This document shows, one piece after another, positions 36,028 to 47,626 of a stretch of DNA of 64,000 nucleotides (positions within the stretch are counted from its first letter, which is position 1; the number at the start of each line of letters is the position of its first letter). Origin of the DNA: Hyphochytrium catenoides (lineage: Eukaryota > Sar > Hyphochytriomycetes > Hyphochytriales > Hyphochytriaceae). The notes under the pieces are model-generated. The model searched no databases and was not told where the DNA came from. It worked only from the letters and a program-made list of their open reading frames with translations. Position numbers and translations under genes: made by a program. Where the stretch lies: NCBI GenBank assembly GCA_900088475.1, contig FLMG01001193.1:1-64000 (forward strand), in the 5' to 3' direction.

Positions 36028-38247
36028 CTAATAGCAGAGACAAGCAGTAAGCATGTCCAGATGTGCCACTGGCTCCTCCATCACCGCTTCTAGCAACTCG
36101 GTGGCGAGCGAGCAGGCCCTAGGTAGGTCTTGACTCTCGTCCGCCGGAGTCGCATTGCACGTTCGCTGTAGATCGAAGACCAGGTGTACTAACGTCGTTG
36201 CTGCGCCTTGGGACACTGAGAGCGGATTCCTAATGTTTTCCAGCAGAGTGCACAGGTGAGAACACTTCTCATAGGTGTTCTCAAATCGCTAGTAGGGAAG
36301 AGAAAGAAGGGAAGGAAGCACGATGTTAGACTATCCGGCCACTCAAAGACTAGCTTAAGGCTTGCCGTCCGCTAACCTTTTCTTGGTACGAGACTGCATA
36401 CAAAGAGACCAACCGGCTGATGAGACGCTCTTCTAGATTGACGCCGCGCGCCCTGGATATAACTTGCAAAAAGCAATCGAGAGGGAGGATGGCCACCTCC
36501 TCAGGACATTCCTCAACAAGATCCGAAATCTCGCCAACAAACACTCGAACACAGCGCTCGATTAAGGACTGCCCAGCTAATCCTGCGATGGGACCAAGCC
36601 TGATAGCTGTGCATAGCACTTTTTGGAGAGCCTGACTTTGGAAACTAAAAGCGCCTTATCAGCGTCGATATCCTACCAACGTCTACCTAGAAGGAGAGAA
36701 AAGACCTACCCGGATATAACGGCGCAGGCCGGGGGAAAGACGCGATCCTCCAAAAATTTAGTAGTGGCGAAGACTAAGCTGCCTTCACCGTTCCTGTCCA
36801 TTCCTAAGAAATGCCCAGCGCAATGCAACGCTGATACGTTATTCTCGTCGATGTGCACCATTGTAATATCGTAGTAAAAGGTAACAGCCATTTCAAAGGC
36901 CTCAACGCCCCCTGGGAAGTCGTTGATCTGGATAGTCTGCCGCCCACTTGGGCTATTGCTACCAAGGTTGGCAAACGCCTCTTCTAACAGGCGACTGACG
37001 GGCAAAACAATCGAACTGTGGAGGCGAAACACATGTCCTTGGACCTTAACCGTGAGATTGCAGAACTTCTCATAGGACTTCCAACTGGGGCATTGCAACA
37101 GCAGCTTGCTAGTTTGAGGTCGCCCTTCCTGTTCACGTCCCCCAAACCTGCCGTCATGGCCGTTCCCCGGCCCTGCCTTCAGTTTCTTCGGGCAATTGCT
37201 CGCTACAAGGCAATGAGAGGCCTTAGGGGAAACCCTCAAAGAAAAGGACAGAGACTGACCCAAGGCAAAAGACAGAGTATTCAGAAGAAGCAAACAAACA
37301 TCCGGATAGCTTCTCTCACCTAACTTGCTTTTGTCCATGCTTGAAGTAGGTCCCAGCTTGTGTTTCCGGGTACTGCTCAAACTTAACTTTCCCATCGAAT
37401 TCATCGTCTTCATCACATTCCCCACAGGCCTGTTGGTGCCATTGTCATCCCTGGTAGCGAGTGAACCATTACACGCAACTACATCGGCCGTTGGTTGAGT
37501 CCTGCTGTTAGAATATCCAGGGCCTTGGCTGGGATAGGTGGTACGCCCTCCAGCTTGGTAATACGAGTGTTGATGCGGCGTCTTCGTTAGCGGATGTGTA
37601 CCAGCAGTACCATTGGGCTTCAGTAGCTTTGCCTTAGCCTTACTGTGCCGGATGGAAAAGACGAGATTGCGACATCGACAGCAAGAGGCCCTGGTGCTGT
37701 GCATACATGTGTCATCCTTCGGACAATCGGGAATTTTGCAACTTTTGCCACCGCCCTCTCTCCTAGCCCCGCACATACCCGCCTCGTGCTGCCCACACGA
37801 GCCATCGCAAGTACAGTGCATGCAGTCCCCCAGCTTGCGGGAGCAGCTGGCTAGCTGACAAGCCTTGCGCGCAGTGCTAGACTTGCGCATGCTCTGTTTG
37901 ACTTTCGTGGCGTGAGACTTTGGCCCTGCAGACGGTGGTGGAGGGGCAATACCAGTAGCGTTGGCTGTTGTGCCGGAAGTCAGCGGTCGAGAAGGTTGTC
38001 CACCGAGTGACGGTCTAGTAAGGGCAGTGGATCTATCTGTAACGCTACCTGCGGTAAAGTTGTCCGCTCTAGACTGGTCTATCAGCTCACACAAAGGGCC
38101 TTTCACCTCTGCACCCACTGGCCCCTGATCTTTATCGAGTAAGCGCTTGTCCACTGTATTTGCTGCTGTAGGAGAAGTCCTGCTTTGCTCAACCTTCATC
38201 ATCAAACTAAGATGCTGCTTTTGAGGCTGTTTGCTGGCGATGCCCAT
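36028..38247 (-). CDS. BTB protein with NPH3-like core and Cys-rich N-terminal domain
   Basis: ATG 38247 opens a long first exon (to about 36712). Residues 1-125 are low complexity; 130-195 form a Cys/His-rich, probably zinc-binding domain (LASCSRKLGDCMHCTCDGSC, then PDCPKDDTCMHSTRASCCRC); 200-390 is another linker. A BTB domain starts about residue 395 (LTVKVQGHVFRLHSSIVLPV). It then has DFPGGVEAFEMAVTFYYDIT and ALHCAGHFLGM, closely matching the plant NPH3/RPT2 signature in which DFPGGAEAFELAA precedes ALRCAAEYLEM. After an intron, ILPLDCFLQVISRARG with LEERLISRLVSLYAVSYQEK (36480-36390) resembles the NPH3-domain repeat. The last exon ends at 36028. Plant family members are adaptors for CUL3 ubiquitin ligases in photoreceptor signalling; that role is not implied here. 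The Cys-rich domain is not part of plant NPH3 proteins. Confidence 0.75.
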
Positions 38248-38605
38248 CCCTGCTCTCTGCTTGTAACCTTTCGCACAGTATCTATGGAAAGTGCATGCGA
38301 TGTTGGCTTTCTAATCCTAACGTGTCTTGGACCGGCAAGTGTACATGCAGTGATCATAAAGACGGCTCTGGATATCTCAGCGCACTGAAGCAATGATCGC
38401 CTGCAGAGATATAGTCGAGAGCTTGTGGGGTTGGAGTGTGTGTTATAGCCTATGGTACAACGGGTCGTGATGCCTGATTGTGCTTCCGTCTCGGCCGAGG
38501 GTGGTCACGTTCGAAACGGCAACAGATGAGGTAGTAAGCATGCCATACCAGCATGCCTACTACGCAGGTCTAAGGTTCCGGGATGGCGGGTAAGCCAGAA
38601 GAACG

Positions 38606-38640
38606 CTATCCGTCCCAGTTGTTGACACTGGGGCGGATAG
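38606..38640. repeat. Near-perfect hairpin, 13-base arms
   Basis: Arms CTATCCGTCCCAG (38606-38618) and CTGGGGCGGATAG (38628-38640) pair at 12 of 13 positions, with one G-T/G-U, around a 9-base loop. It sits about 360 bases upstream of the BTB gene start. It could form in RNA or be chance; no flanking terminator-like signal applies in a eukaryote. Confidence 0.5.
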
Positions 38641-38933
38641 AGAGGTGTCAAACCTACACCTCAGTCTGGATCTTGCCCTGACACTCCAACTATCCAGAAC
38701 CGATGTGAGGAGAAGAATACTCAGAGGGTTCACACCAACAGCTGCTCAAGCTGGGAACAGTCGTTCTGAAAATCTTTGGCAAATATAGCGATGGGAAAAA
38801 AGAGAGATGCTTCCTTTCCCCTATTGCTATTCTGAGCTGCTAGTCTTCCTCAAGTCCAGCTCACACTCCTCACTGATGCTGCTAGCTTTGTCTCCCCCGC
38901 ATCCAAAGAGACGAGGATGTCGGCGACTAGCGG

Positions 38934-38963
38934 GCCTCTCTCTCTCTCTCACTCTCTCTCTCT
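38934..38963. repeat. CT dinucleotide microsatellite
   Basis: About 30 bases of CT repeats with a single interruption (CTCTCACTCTCT), directly visible. Related GA-rich tracts occur upstream of the zinc-module gene (about 55580-55620 and 55825-55850) and within the C2orf81-like gene (about 58255-58320). Confidence 0.8.
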
Positions 38964-39755
38964 TTATACCCCATCAATGACAGAGGAGGTAGCAACAGCT
39001 CATTTCTCGGTCGTTCTCGCTCTCTGTCTCCCCTTCCCCTCTGAATAGCAGCGGCTGGTCGTGTGCACGTCTTTATGGCGTTAGCAGGAAAGTCCCATGA
39101 TCCCTTTCATTTACTAGCGTCTTGGTGATGAGGTGACGCATGTCTTTCTGTATCTCTTCGTGCTGATTCAACCCTATTCCCTGCGTAGTTCCGGTTGCTC
39201 TTTCTCCTACTCTGTCTCCTGTATTTCTGGTCCCCTCTGGCCTACCTCCTCCCATCATCTCGCATCTCGGGACTTTTGACCTTTTCTCCCTTGTCATCAG
39301 CCTCGTTTGTGTCACAGGCGGATGGGATGACCACCTTGCCCTCTATTCAATGCCCAGGTTGTCACGCCTACCCACCCTCTAGTAGTTTTGGATGCGGTGG
39401 GTATTGCTAGGAATCTGTATTACTACTGATGAGAACCGCTCCAAGCCGTATTATCAGAATTAGGTTGCTATATCCTGAATAGGCCCTGGAGGTAAAGGTA
39501 ATATCCGAAATGATGAGACTTGAGGAGAGTTTCAGTGGGTTCCCCATGTCCAAGGTCTACAGCTGGCGTGACTCGGGTACGACGAGAAAGTTGAGGCTAC
39601 AATAATACGCCTTCCGGCAATAACGAGTCTACGTTAATCCTATTACAACGAGGCGTAGTAAGCTCTCCACAAGATAAGTGAGGTTGCCCCACCCATCCTC
39701 CTAAAGCAACGGATCAAAGCCTAAACCTGTATCTTCTTGACCTTCGTATTACTAA

Positions 39756-39783
39756 TCCACACTTTATTAGGAAAGAGTGTGGA
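39756..39783. repeat. Small perfect hairpin, 8-base arms
   Basis: TCCACACT (39756-39763) and AGTGTGGA (39776-39783) are exact inverted copies around a 12-base loop. It lies in the gene-free stretch with no associated gene. Function unknown; arms of this length arise by chance at moderate frequency. Confidence 0.4.
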
Positions 39784-41053
39784 TCTCCGTATATCATCGC
39801 CTACCTATCACTATTCTGAGTGGTCTCTAACGGTCAGGAGATTCAGATGACAGGGAAAGACCTAGAAATCCCATTCTGGTGTGAATCCGTCATAGACAGA
39901 CATCCTCCAACTATAAGACTACGACTACATCTACTTGGAAGTCGTGTTCCTGACTCTGTCTTCAAGAATATTCACTCAGTGATGCTGTAGAACAACGATA
40001 CTGCAAAGAGAGCCGATGAGGTCCAAGTAGGAAAGCTTCATTTTGCATGTTGCTGCAGACTGAACTCTCCGGCTTCTTCTGCCTTTTCTCTTCCCATTCA
40101 GATCACACCTCTCTGCTCCCTCCCTCCCTCTCCGGTCTTCCATGCTTTCCCCGTTTTCCCCCCCATCTTTGCCACTCATCATCATCAACCCTCATCACCC
40201 CCGCAACAGCAGTTCTTCTCATGATTAGTCCTTCTCAATCCTAGGCCGCACAGTATTTCACGCCTAGGACTATCCCAGTTCTGTGGCCTCTGACACCCAA
40301 AGCTTATCCATTGCAGGTGCAGACATCTTTGGTTTCTGATGTGGCTGTATCTCGAACTACAAAAACGCGTACGACGGGATCTTGATCTTGATGATGTGCA
40401 GCGACGAAAGACAGTAGTTGTAGAACTATAGGAATGATCTACTTGTTAGAGACGGGAACTGGGCTTCCCTTTCTATTTCTTGGGATGACAGGTTTGGACA
40501 CAACCCAACAGAACTTCAGCTAAAAGAGGCCTTCCGCCCTCAAACTGCAAGAAAAATTGTTAGGCAAGTTCTTACAGCGGAAGGCCCTCGTACCGACGGC
40601 AGTATCAGGGGAGTATCGGGGGGAGGAGGAGAGGGATAACAAAGATTGGATTGTGCAAAGGACGACGCGGCAAGCCTCCTTTGTCTGGAAAGAAGCTTGG
40701 CTGTCCATGAAACTTGAGCTTCCAGAACTGCTGATCTCTCACGCTGTTGTCATATTGACCGGGGCTCGGTGATCAATGCCTGCTTACAGAATGAAGCCGC
40801 TGCTGCTAAGGGCTTAACGGGACACCCTGCGAGTGTCTTTGAGCTAGAAAAAAGTGGCTGAACTCGTAACGATCATACGCTGCTTCCTAGTCTTTGAAGT
40901 ACACGTGTGATAACATCATTATTTGATCGTAGGCTGCTCTGGCAGATAATGTTGAAAATGCAGCTCAACGCAGAGAGCGTGACCTGGAGATCCTTATATC
41001 TCTAATAACATGGGGCAGAGCATAACCCTTTCATGAAATAGCAGCTTCCCCTC

Positions 41054-43627
41054 CTACTCGTCATCATTTTTTACCTTGGACGAGGAAGAAAAAGAGCCAG
41101 CCTTTGACCTCAACGCGTTCAGAATAGCATCGGCACCAGCAGGTGAGGAACCATCGCTTGTTGCTTGGTGGACAGCTTTGATTGTAGGCTTCCCAAGACT
41201 GAAGGAGCTGCTTTTGCGCTTGCCTCTGCGCGATCTGTCAATAGAGTGTGCGACAGTAGTCGATGATGTGACTACGGTCCGGATAGAATGACTTGAAGTG
41301 AAGTCTTTCTTGACGCTCACAATGTCAGTGCCCATGATCTGCATTGTCTTTGTAGTGATCTTGGCACTGGCTGGCAGCATAGACCTGGCTTGGTCCTCCA
41401 GCTTCTCGTCTCCAAGAATAGTAAGTGCCTTCATGGTTGGAATGGCCGAGAGCTGTTGCTGTGACTCTCTTGCTTCTTTACTATGCAGTATGCGGATCAG
41501 CTCGTCCTGCTCTGCCTTTTTCTGTTGCTCTTCAGCCTTCTTAAGCGCTGCTAGCTGCTCTCCCGTCATTGCATCACCCATCACCTTCCTGGTTTTCTCA
41601 TTGACAACGGCCTCCCCCAATATTGCCGTGATCTTAGTCGTATTCTGAGTGTGGGTGTCCGGAACCGCTTTGCGAACCATGTCGAGGAGCGAGTCGTCTC
41701 CCAGCATGTCAATGGCTTTCATATATTTGGCTAATTCAGCCGCACTGTGGTTCAAGGAGCCATTCCGACCGCGAGATGGAATTGAGGTGGTGGAAAGGGA
41801 TCTTCCAGTTATGTCTGGAGGCTTGATCGCTGTTTCCGAGGTCTTTGTTGGACCCATCAGGCCCTCAAGTTGATCTCTAATAGCTTCCTGGGTGGCTGCA
41901 GCCAACTGGTCAGCGCTGACCTGTGCCCCGAACAGGCTCTGGAGCTTGATACTAAAACGCTGAAGTTCACTTTTCCTTTTTTCTCTCGGCGAAGGAGGAG
42001 CAGGTGTGTTTAGGGTATTGGGGGACACGGGCTCAACAGACGCCGCTGTAGATGGGGGACTGGCAGCTAATGAAGGTGGACAAGAAACTTGGTCACATGG
42101 AGCACTAGGATGCCACAGCTAGTCGGAGATCTTACCTCCAGGAGTTCCGCTTGACACCTCTTCCTTCTGTGTGGTGACTATCCGCTCCACAGTCTCACTG
42201 GTCTGCATTGACACAGAGGCTACGCCAGAGCTGGAGGAGGCATGCATGGTTGCTTGCCGACGCTCCTTCATGAGCTCCTCATCGACAATCATTAGCTTAG
42301 CCGCGCTGATATCTGCTCCGAACATGTTCCTCAGCTTGCTACTCAGCACTTCCGCCGTACCCAAGCGATCCAGCACCTTTGGATTAATCTGGGCATTCTC
42401 TGGAACCATCTTCTTGACAGCCTCAGCATACTCCTCTCCCATCAACGAGACCATCTTCGATCCTGATTCGCCCTTTAGTGATGTGCGGGGCAGTAATCTC
42501 TTTCTCACCGCGACGTTTTTCGATGGACTTTCCAAGATTGCCTTCCACATAGGCTCCAAAGCATCGGTGGGCAGATGGAAGGATGCCTCAAACGTCTCAA
42601 GAAAGGCCTTCCTCTCATCTAATGATGGATGATGTTTTTTCAACGTAGTAATGCTGTGGTCAAAAGCCTACATTGAACACACCGAGAGTTGTACCATTAG
42701 CGATTGCTGGGGAAAGGAGGGGCGGAGAAGGCAGAGCGAGTTGAGAAAATAGGTAGCAACTAGTAGCTAAGGCGTACAGGTCATACAAGATTGAGAGTAG
42801 GCGCCTACCGCTCATGGTAAGTAGAGGAAGAGGTCGTGCAGCTTGCTTACCTCAACCATACTGCCGAAGATGAAGTTTATATCATCCTGAGATAGCTCCG
42901 CTTCGTCCGTTCTCTTATCGCAGGATGATTGAGGGCTTCTGGCCTTAAGAGCCCCTGGGTTCCCACCGGTTACAAACGGCTGAGACTCATGATCCCGTTG
43001 TTGGACACTGTTGGTGGAAGGAGAGCTTGGCTGAGGATGCGCCTGAGAGGCTGCTGACTCGTTAGCGCCTGTGGCGCGCCTGGTCGTCGGACTTTCACCA
43101 TCAATGGGGTCCAAACTCAATGATGGTCCATTGACTGCAAAACTCTTACGGTCAGACTGATTGTGTTCTTCCTTCTTGTCAGGTTCCATAGTAGTTGTGC
43201 CGGACTTGTCCGGTAGAGACAAGCTTTGTTCCCCACCGGAGCCTGAGACCGCTAAGCTTACTGCCAATGGCAGCCCGCTAGTCCTTAATGAAGAGGTCTG
43301 TGATGCTGGCTTCGCTTGTTCCACCAAATCAGCCGTGACCGGTGGTGAAGGCATTGAAGCGATTGGACCATCATCTCCTAGTGAAGACGGCGCAGCTTTC
43401 TTGGTGGCGTTCTGAGGCGATGGAGATTTTGTCCAGATTTTAAAGGGACTGAAACCACCCTCATTGCCCTTCTGGCCCTTGTCATTAGCCTTTTTGTCAA
43501 AAGATCGGCTCTTAAGAGTGATCTTTCCTGGGCTGCTGGCCTGTCCTCCAGGATGTCTATTAGCAGACTCGCTGGTAGTCCGCTGGTCCACTCCCACTCG
43601 GGTCAAGCTACTTTCCTGCGCGCCCAT
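41054..43627 (-). CDS. MGxxxS repeat-family protein 1 (unrecognised family)
   Basis: Three main exons. Exon 1 (43627 to about 42854) starts MGAQESSLTR, which fits an N-myristoylation signal (Gly2, Ser6), followed by Ser/Pro/Lys-rich disorder and SQDDINFIFGSMVE. Exon 2 (about 42668-42134) begins AFDHSITTLKKHHPSLDE and holds repeat 1 (about 42457-42305: MVSLMGEEYAEAVKKMVP with LSSKLRNMFGADISAAKL). Exon 3 (about 42080-41054) holds a half-unit (FSIKLQSLFGAQVSADQL), repeat 2 (about 41719-41561) and repeat 3 (about 41431-41318), then a Ser-rich C-terminus. The repeat pattern is LGD/E-D/E, Arg/Lys-x-hydrophobic-x-Pro, about ten residues, then LGEAVVNEKTRKVMGDAM. No known domain was recognised. A paralogue follows upstream on the same strand. 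If myristoylated, it would sit at membranes. Confidence 0.75.
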
Positions 43628-45516
43628 CTCGTTCTAGGTATAGAACAGCCAGGAATATATGTTCCCTGTAACCTCAAGGTGAGGGCGTCTTGGCTCTTGT
43701 GTTATATCATAGCATCTTTTGCCTGGGGCAGACTTCACAAGGGCATGGAGGTACTTCTCTGCTGCAGTCCCTCCTGTAGGTAAACTGCACCGTCTCAACC
43801 AAGCTTCGCCCAACAGGCGGAACTCTTATCTTAACCCTTGCCGTGTCGTTGTTGCTCTATGCTATTACTTTTGACCCTGAAAGGTGTGAGGCTCAGCCGA
43901 TGACCAGGCTAACTGTTCTTAGGACCGACAGATCAACATGCAGCAGAGCACTGACTAAACTCTTACCGGTCAAGAGGGACTCCTAAGAGAAGAAGAGCAT
44001 TGGAGACTGTAAGAGGAGCATGGTGAGCAGAGCAGAAGCGCCTTGGACGACGACAGAGCTGGAAGACGTGGTGGAAGGAGAAATGCCACTTATATTAACT
44101 GGTTCAATTTACTCTGAGCAAAAAGGTCAAGCGGCCAATAAATCGAACTAAATGAGACAGGACAGCGAGACAGAGTAGGACTAAGATAGAGCAGCCTATC
44201 GACCAGTAGTAGATAGATAGGAATAGCTCCTGAGCAAGAGCCTGGCACAAACTGGGGCCTTTGTATCTGCGGAAAAAGGTGAGAGGAGGGAGGCAGAGGA
44301 GGAGAATGACAGAGGTGAACACCGCCACCTACGCAACCGTGGAGACTGGATTAGGGAGGGTAGAATACGGAGGGACGCAAGAAAGAGTGTCGAAGGTACA
44401 GAGGAGAACACACGTAACACGAAAGTGAGAGACAGAAGAGAAGGAAAGCAGGTGATGTGTGCTAGCCGAGACTAGGTCAGAGAGCACATAATAAGGCAAG
44501 GCCCACAGAACCTCGAGCAGCAGACAAGGCAAGGCATAGGAACGCGAGAGCGTAGACGCTGTTGCCCTTCCTCTCCACCAGACTACAGGGACTAAACTTG
44601 GGGTGAAGGAGATGAGCGAAGTGCCCTTGGGGCCTGGCCCTGGTGCCTCAATGACCGCTGGTGTTGGGCTGGTGAAGCGGACTACTACAAGGGACAGACA
44701 GAAAGTGAGTGCACTTCAGAAACGCGAAACTCCCACATGCCCCATCTGACCCCTATAGGGGTATTCTCTCTTAATAAGACTACATAATAAGGGCCGTTAC
44801 AGTTTTATTGAACCTAATAGAGAGGTTAGGCCGTCTGGAAGAGGAAGGCCGTCTTGGCTGGGCGACTCGGCGGCTCCATCAGGGACCAGGAGGAGGCAGG
44901 ACAGAGGAAGCGGAGGAGGAGAAGACAGACAGACAGGAGGTTGAGAAGAGAAAGGAACCAGCGGACTTACCGTGAGGCTAAGAGAACAGAAGGCAGGACG
45001 GCTGGAGTCTCAGTAGCATCTCTGAATGCCGTCGGTTAGCATCCCTGCTGCTCTCAAGCGATAGCACCTCGAGCAGGACCACCAGTAGACGCTTGAACAT
45101 GCCTACTACTTTCAGCTTCTTGGTGATAGATAACATAATAGGAGTTCTGGCAGTTGGGATACCTATAAGTGCAGGGCCAAGACCAGGAGCATAATGAAGC
45201 CGGGTAGCAAACAGGACGGTGCTCTCTTCCTGGCCACCTCGCCATTTGGTCCTAAGCTAGACATCAGAAGCCAAGGCCAATGATGTTCGCAACGTGCAAT
45301 TCACAAGGCGCCGACCTGATATTGATGGATATAATTCTAACCCTTATCATGTTAGAGCTACGTTTTGTTACTCTCGTTCCTCATAAGCGCTTCAACTCAT
45401 TTGCGTCATCGCTGCTCCACCACCTCGTCGAATAAAGTCTCACAAGACTTCCGCTCCGCCACCACAAAGACCCAACTCGGGCCATCAATGACGCCTAAGT
45501 ACGAGAGGGTACCCAC
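43628..45516. other. Spacer between the tandem repeat-family genes
   Basis: About 1.9 kb between the two paralogues, expected to contain the promoter of the first gene and the 3' flank of the second. A purine-rich stretch on the plus strand (about 44270-44480, and 44880-45000 with AGGAGG-type runs) gives spurious Arg-rich frames. No coding exon or RNA gene was recognised. Confidence 0.4.
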
Positions 45517-47626
45517 TTAGCGAGTGAAGTCTCGCGGCATCTTAACGATGTCAGCGCCCATCAGCTGTAGCGTCTTCTGCGTGAGCTTTGCGGATGCGGG
45601 GACGATCACTCTGGCTTGTTCTTCCAGCTTTGAGTCTCCGAGCAGAGAGATTACTTTTGGATTAGGCGTTGTGCTGAGCTGCTGCTGTGACTCTCTTGCC
45701 TCTTTGCTTTGAAGTATCTTCTCCAATTCGTCCTGCTCCATCTTCCTCAGAGCGTCCTCTACCATGGACATAGACTTCCGTTGTCTCGTCGACATCCCTT
45801 CACCTAATACCTTACGGGTCTTCGCATTCACCACCGCCTCACCCAAGACAGCCGTGACCTTTGGAGCGTTCATTGCCCCTGGGTTCACCGGAACAGCCAG
45901 CTGGACTCTCTGGAGCAGAGCTTCGTCACCCAACATCTCGACGGCCTTGAAATGTCTGTTGTCGATGATGCTTGTCCCAGTCGTTAGCTGTTCGTCTGTG
46001 GGTTTAGCGTTCAGAACCCGCTCCATTTCTTTTTTTGCCTCCTTCTCCTTTGCTTCCCGCTCCTTGGCCTCTTCTTGTCGAGCATGAGCAATCTGCTCGG
46101 GCGTCATAGCATCACCCAACACCTTCATGGTCTTCTCGCTTACCACCGCCTCACCAAGTATAGAGGCTACTTTCTTTGAGTTCTGATTGCGAGAGCCTGG
46201 AGGGATGCTTTTCCTCAGGGTGTCAATGAGGAAGTCATCCCCTAGAATCTCAACTGCCTTTGCATCTTTCCACTTCACAGGTGTCGCCCTAGTGTTCCGG
46301 TCAGGACTATCAGCTTCACTAGAGCCTTGCTGAGGACTGGCTGGTGGGCTTAGGTCATCCGTCTCATCTAGCATGACAGAGAGCTCGGGGACTATCGCAT
46401 CTCGTGCGGCGGCTAGGTTGCCTCCTGTTATCTTACTGCCAAATAGCGTTTGAAGCTTCACACTGAAAAGGTCGAATTCGGGCAGATGCAGTGTTGTGAG
46501 AGTGGAACCGAGACTTTCCGAAGCGGTTCCTTCGGCAGAGAGCGCTAGGTAAAAACGTTGGATTAGTATGATAGAGTCTTCGCCACATTATCATTATATG
46601 AGTTTTGTTACCTGAAGGTGAAGGAGGCGAGCGTGTTACATTCCTTTCCTTCACATACTCCTCGTTCGCAAGAAGCAACATTGCCGGAGTGATGGCTTCT
46701 CCAAACATTTGCTTCAGCTTTGTACTGAGGATTTCAGCGGTACCCAAGCGATCTAGGGCTTTGCGATTGACCTGGGCACCAGGTGGCACAGTTCTTCGAA
46801 TGGTCTCCGCATATTCTTCTCCAAGCATTGCTATCATCTTCGAGTCAGTGATACTGCCCCTTGGCTTCATGGCTGGAGTTAGCCGAATGCCTGTTTTCCC
46901 ATGTAGACTACTGGGAGTGGATGTCCACACTTTATCTAAAAGCTGTCGTGGGGCATCAATACTCTGCTCGAACACCGCATAAAAAGCCTCTTTCTCGCTG
47001 AGACTTGGGTGCTCTTGCTTCAATTTGCTGATGCTCTCTTCAAAAGCCTGGCACAGAAGCTCTCAGGACAGGTTGACGCGTAGAGGCTTTTCGAGCGAAT
47101 CCAAGACGAAGATGAAAGACAAACCGGAGTGCCTGATTAGATGACAGCACCTACCAGGACAACGCTAGAAAAGATGATCTCGACCTCTCGTTGTGTCAGG
47201 GTATAGCCAGCGGGCCCCTGCTCAGCCTGTGGTACTAGTGGTAGCGTTATAGTATGCCCGAATGGAAGTCTGAAATAAGCTACGAAAGTCGTACGTAGAT
47301 GGGAGCTAACCTTTAGGGAGAAGCGGTGAGACGGAAATAGCATGTTGCTCTGGCGTAGCAGCAGCCACGGTAGGGTTCTCTTTATCAGGCGCTGCATCCC
47401 GCGAAAGGCCTGCTTCAGTGATAGCGTTGTTCGAAGCGCTGGAGTGCGCCTTGTCGCTTGGTCTTTGTCCTGACAAATGTATTAGACTTCTGAAGGGCGA
47501 CAGCGTGAAAATGTTCAAAAGGAAGCATATCAACTAACCGGTGGTCGCTTGCTCTACTACGAGACCAGATTGGCCAGGATTACTCCCATCAGTCACATTG
47601 GCGCTCCGGCTCGTTTTGGCGCCCAT
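45517..47626 (-). CDS. MGxxxS repeat-family protein 2 (tandem paralogue)
   Basis: Starts at ATG 47626 with MGAKTSRSANVTDGS, again a myristoylation-like N-terminus. A small exon is followed by a disordered exon (about 47470-47320), an exon with TLTQREVEIIFSSVVL (about 47210-47155), and one beginning AFEESISKLKQEHPSLSEKE (about 47050) with repeat 1 (about 46840-46688). The last exon has the half-unit FSVKLQTLFGSKITGGNL (about 46470) and repeats 2, 3 and 4 (about 46260-46102, 45948-45790 and 45657-45553), stopping at 45517. Compared with its neighbour it has one extra unit, inserted with a Glu/Lys-rich linker after repeat 2, and lacks the Ser-rich C-terminal tail. The linker EQDELEKILQSKEARESQQQ before the last repeat is almost the same in both. 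Function unknown. Confidence 0.75.

Larger units (their letters stand above)
38248..41053. other. Gene-free region, about 2.8 kb
   Basis: Lies upstream of the BTB gene and downstream of the first MGxxxS-repeat gene. No convincing coding exon was found on either strand; short frames (39073-39315, 40047-40244, 40557-40772) lack domains. It holds a CT-dinucleotide tract (about 38934-38963) and two compact hairpins, listed separately. Confidence 0.45.

Noticed and set aside
41298-41648. Plus-strand hydrophobic frame, also 42171-42632 and 45764-46982
   Set aside because: Antisense to the MGxxxS repeat genes. The hydrophobic content mirrors the charged minus-strand protein.
44854-45039. Arg-rich 61-codon frame
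   Set aside because: Produced by a purine-rich AGG/GAG stretch; no domain, no splice partner, low complexity.
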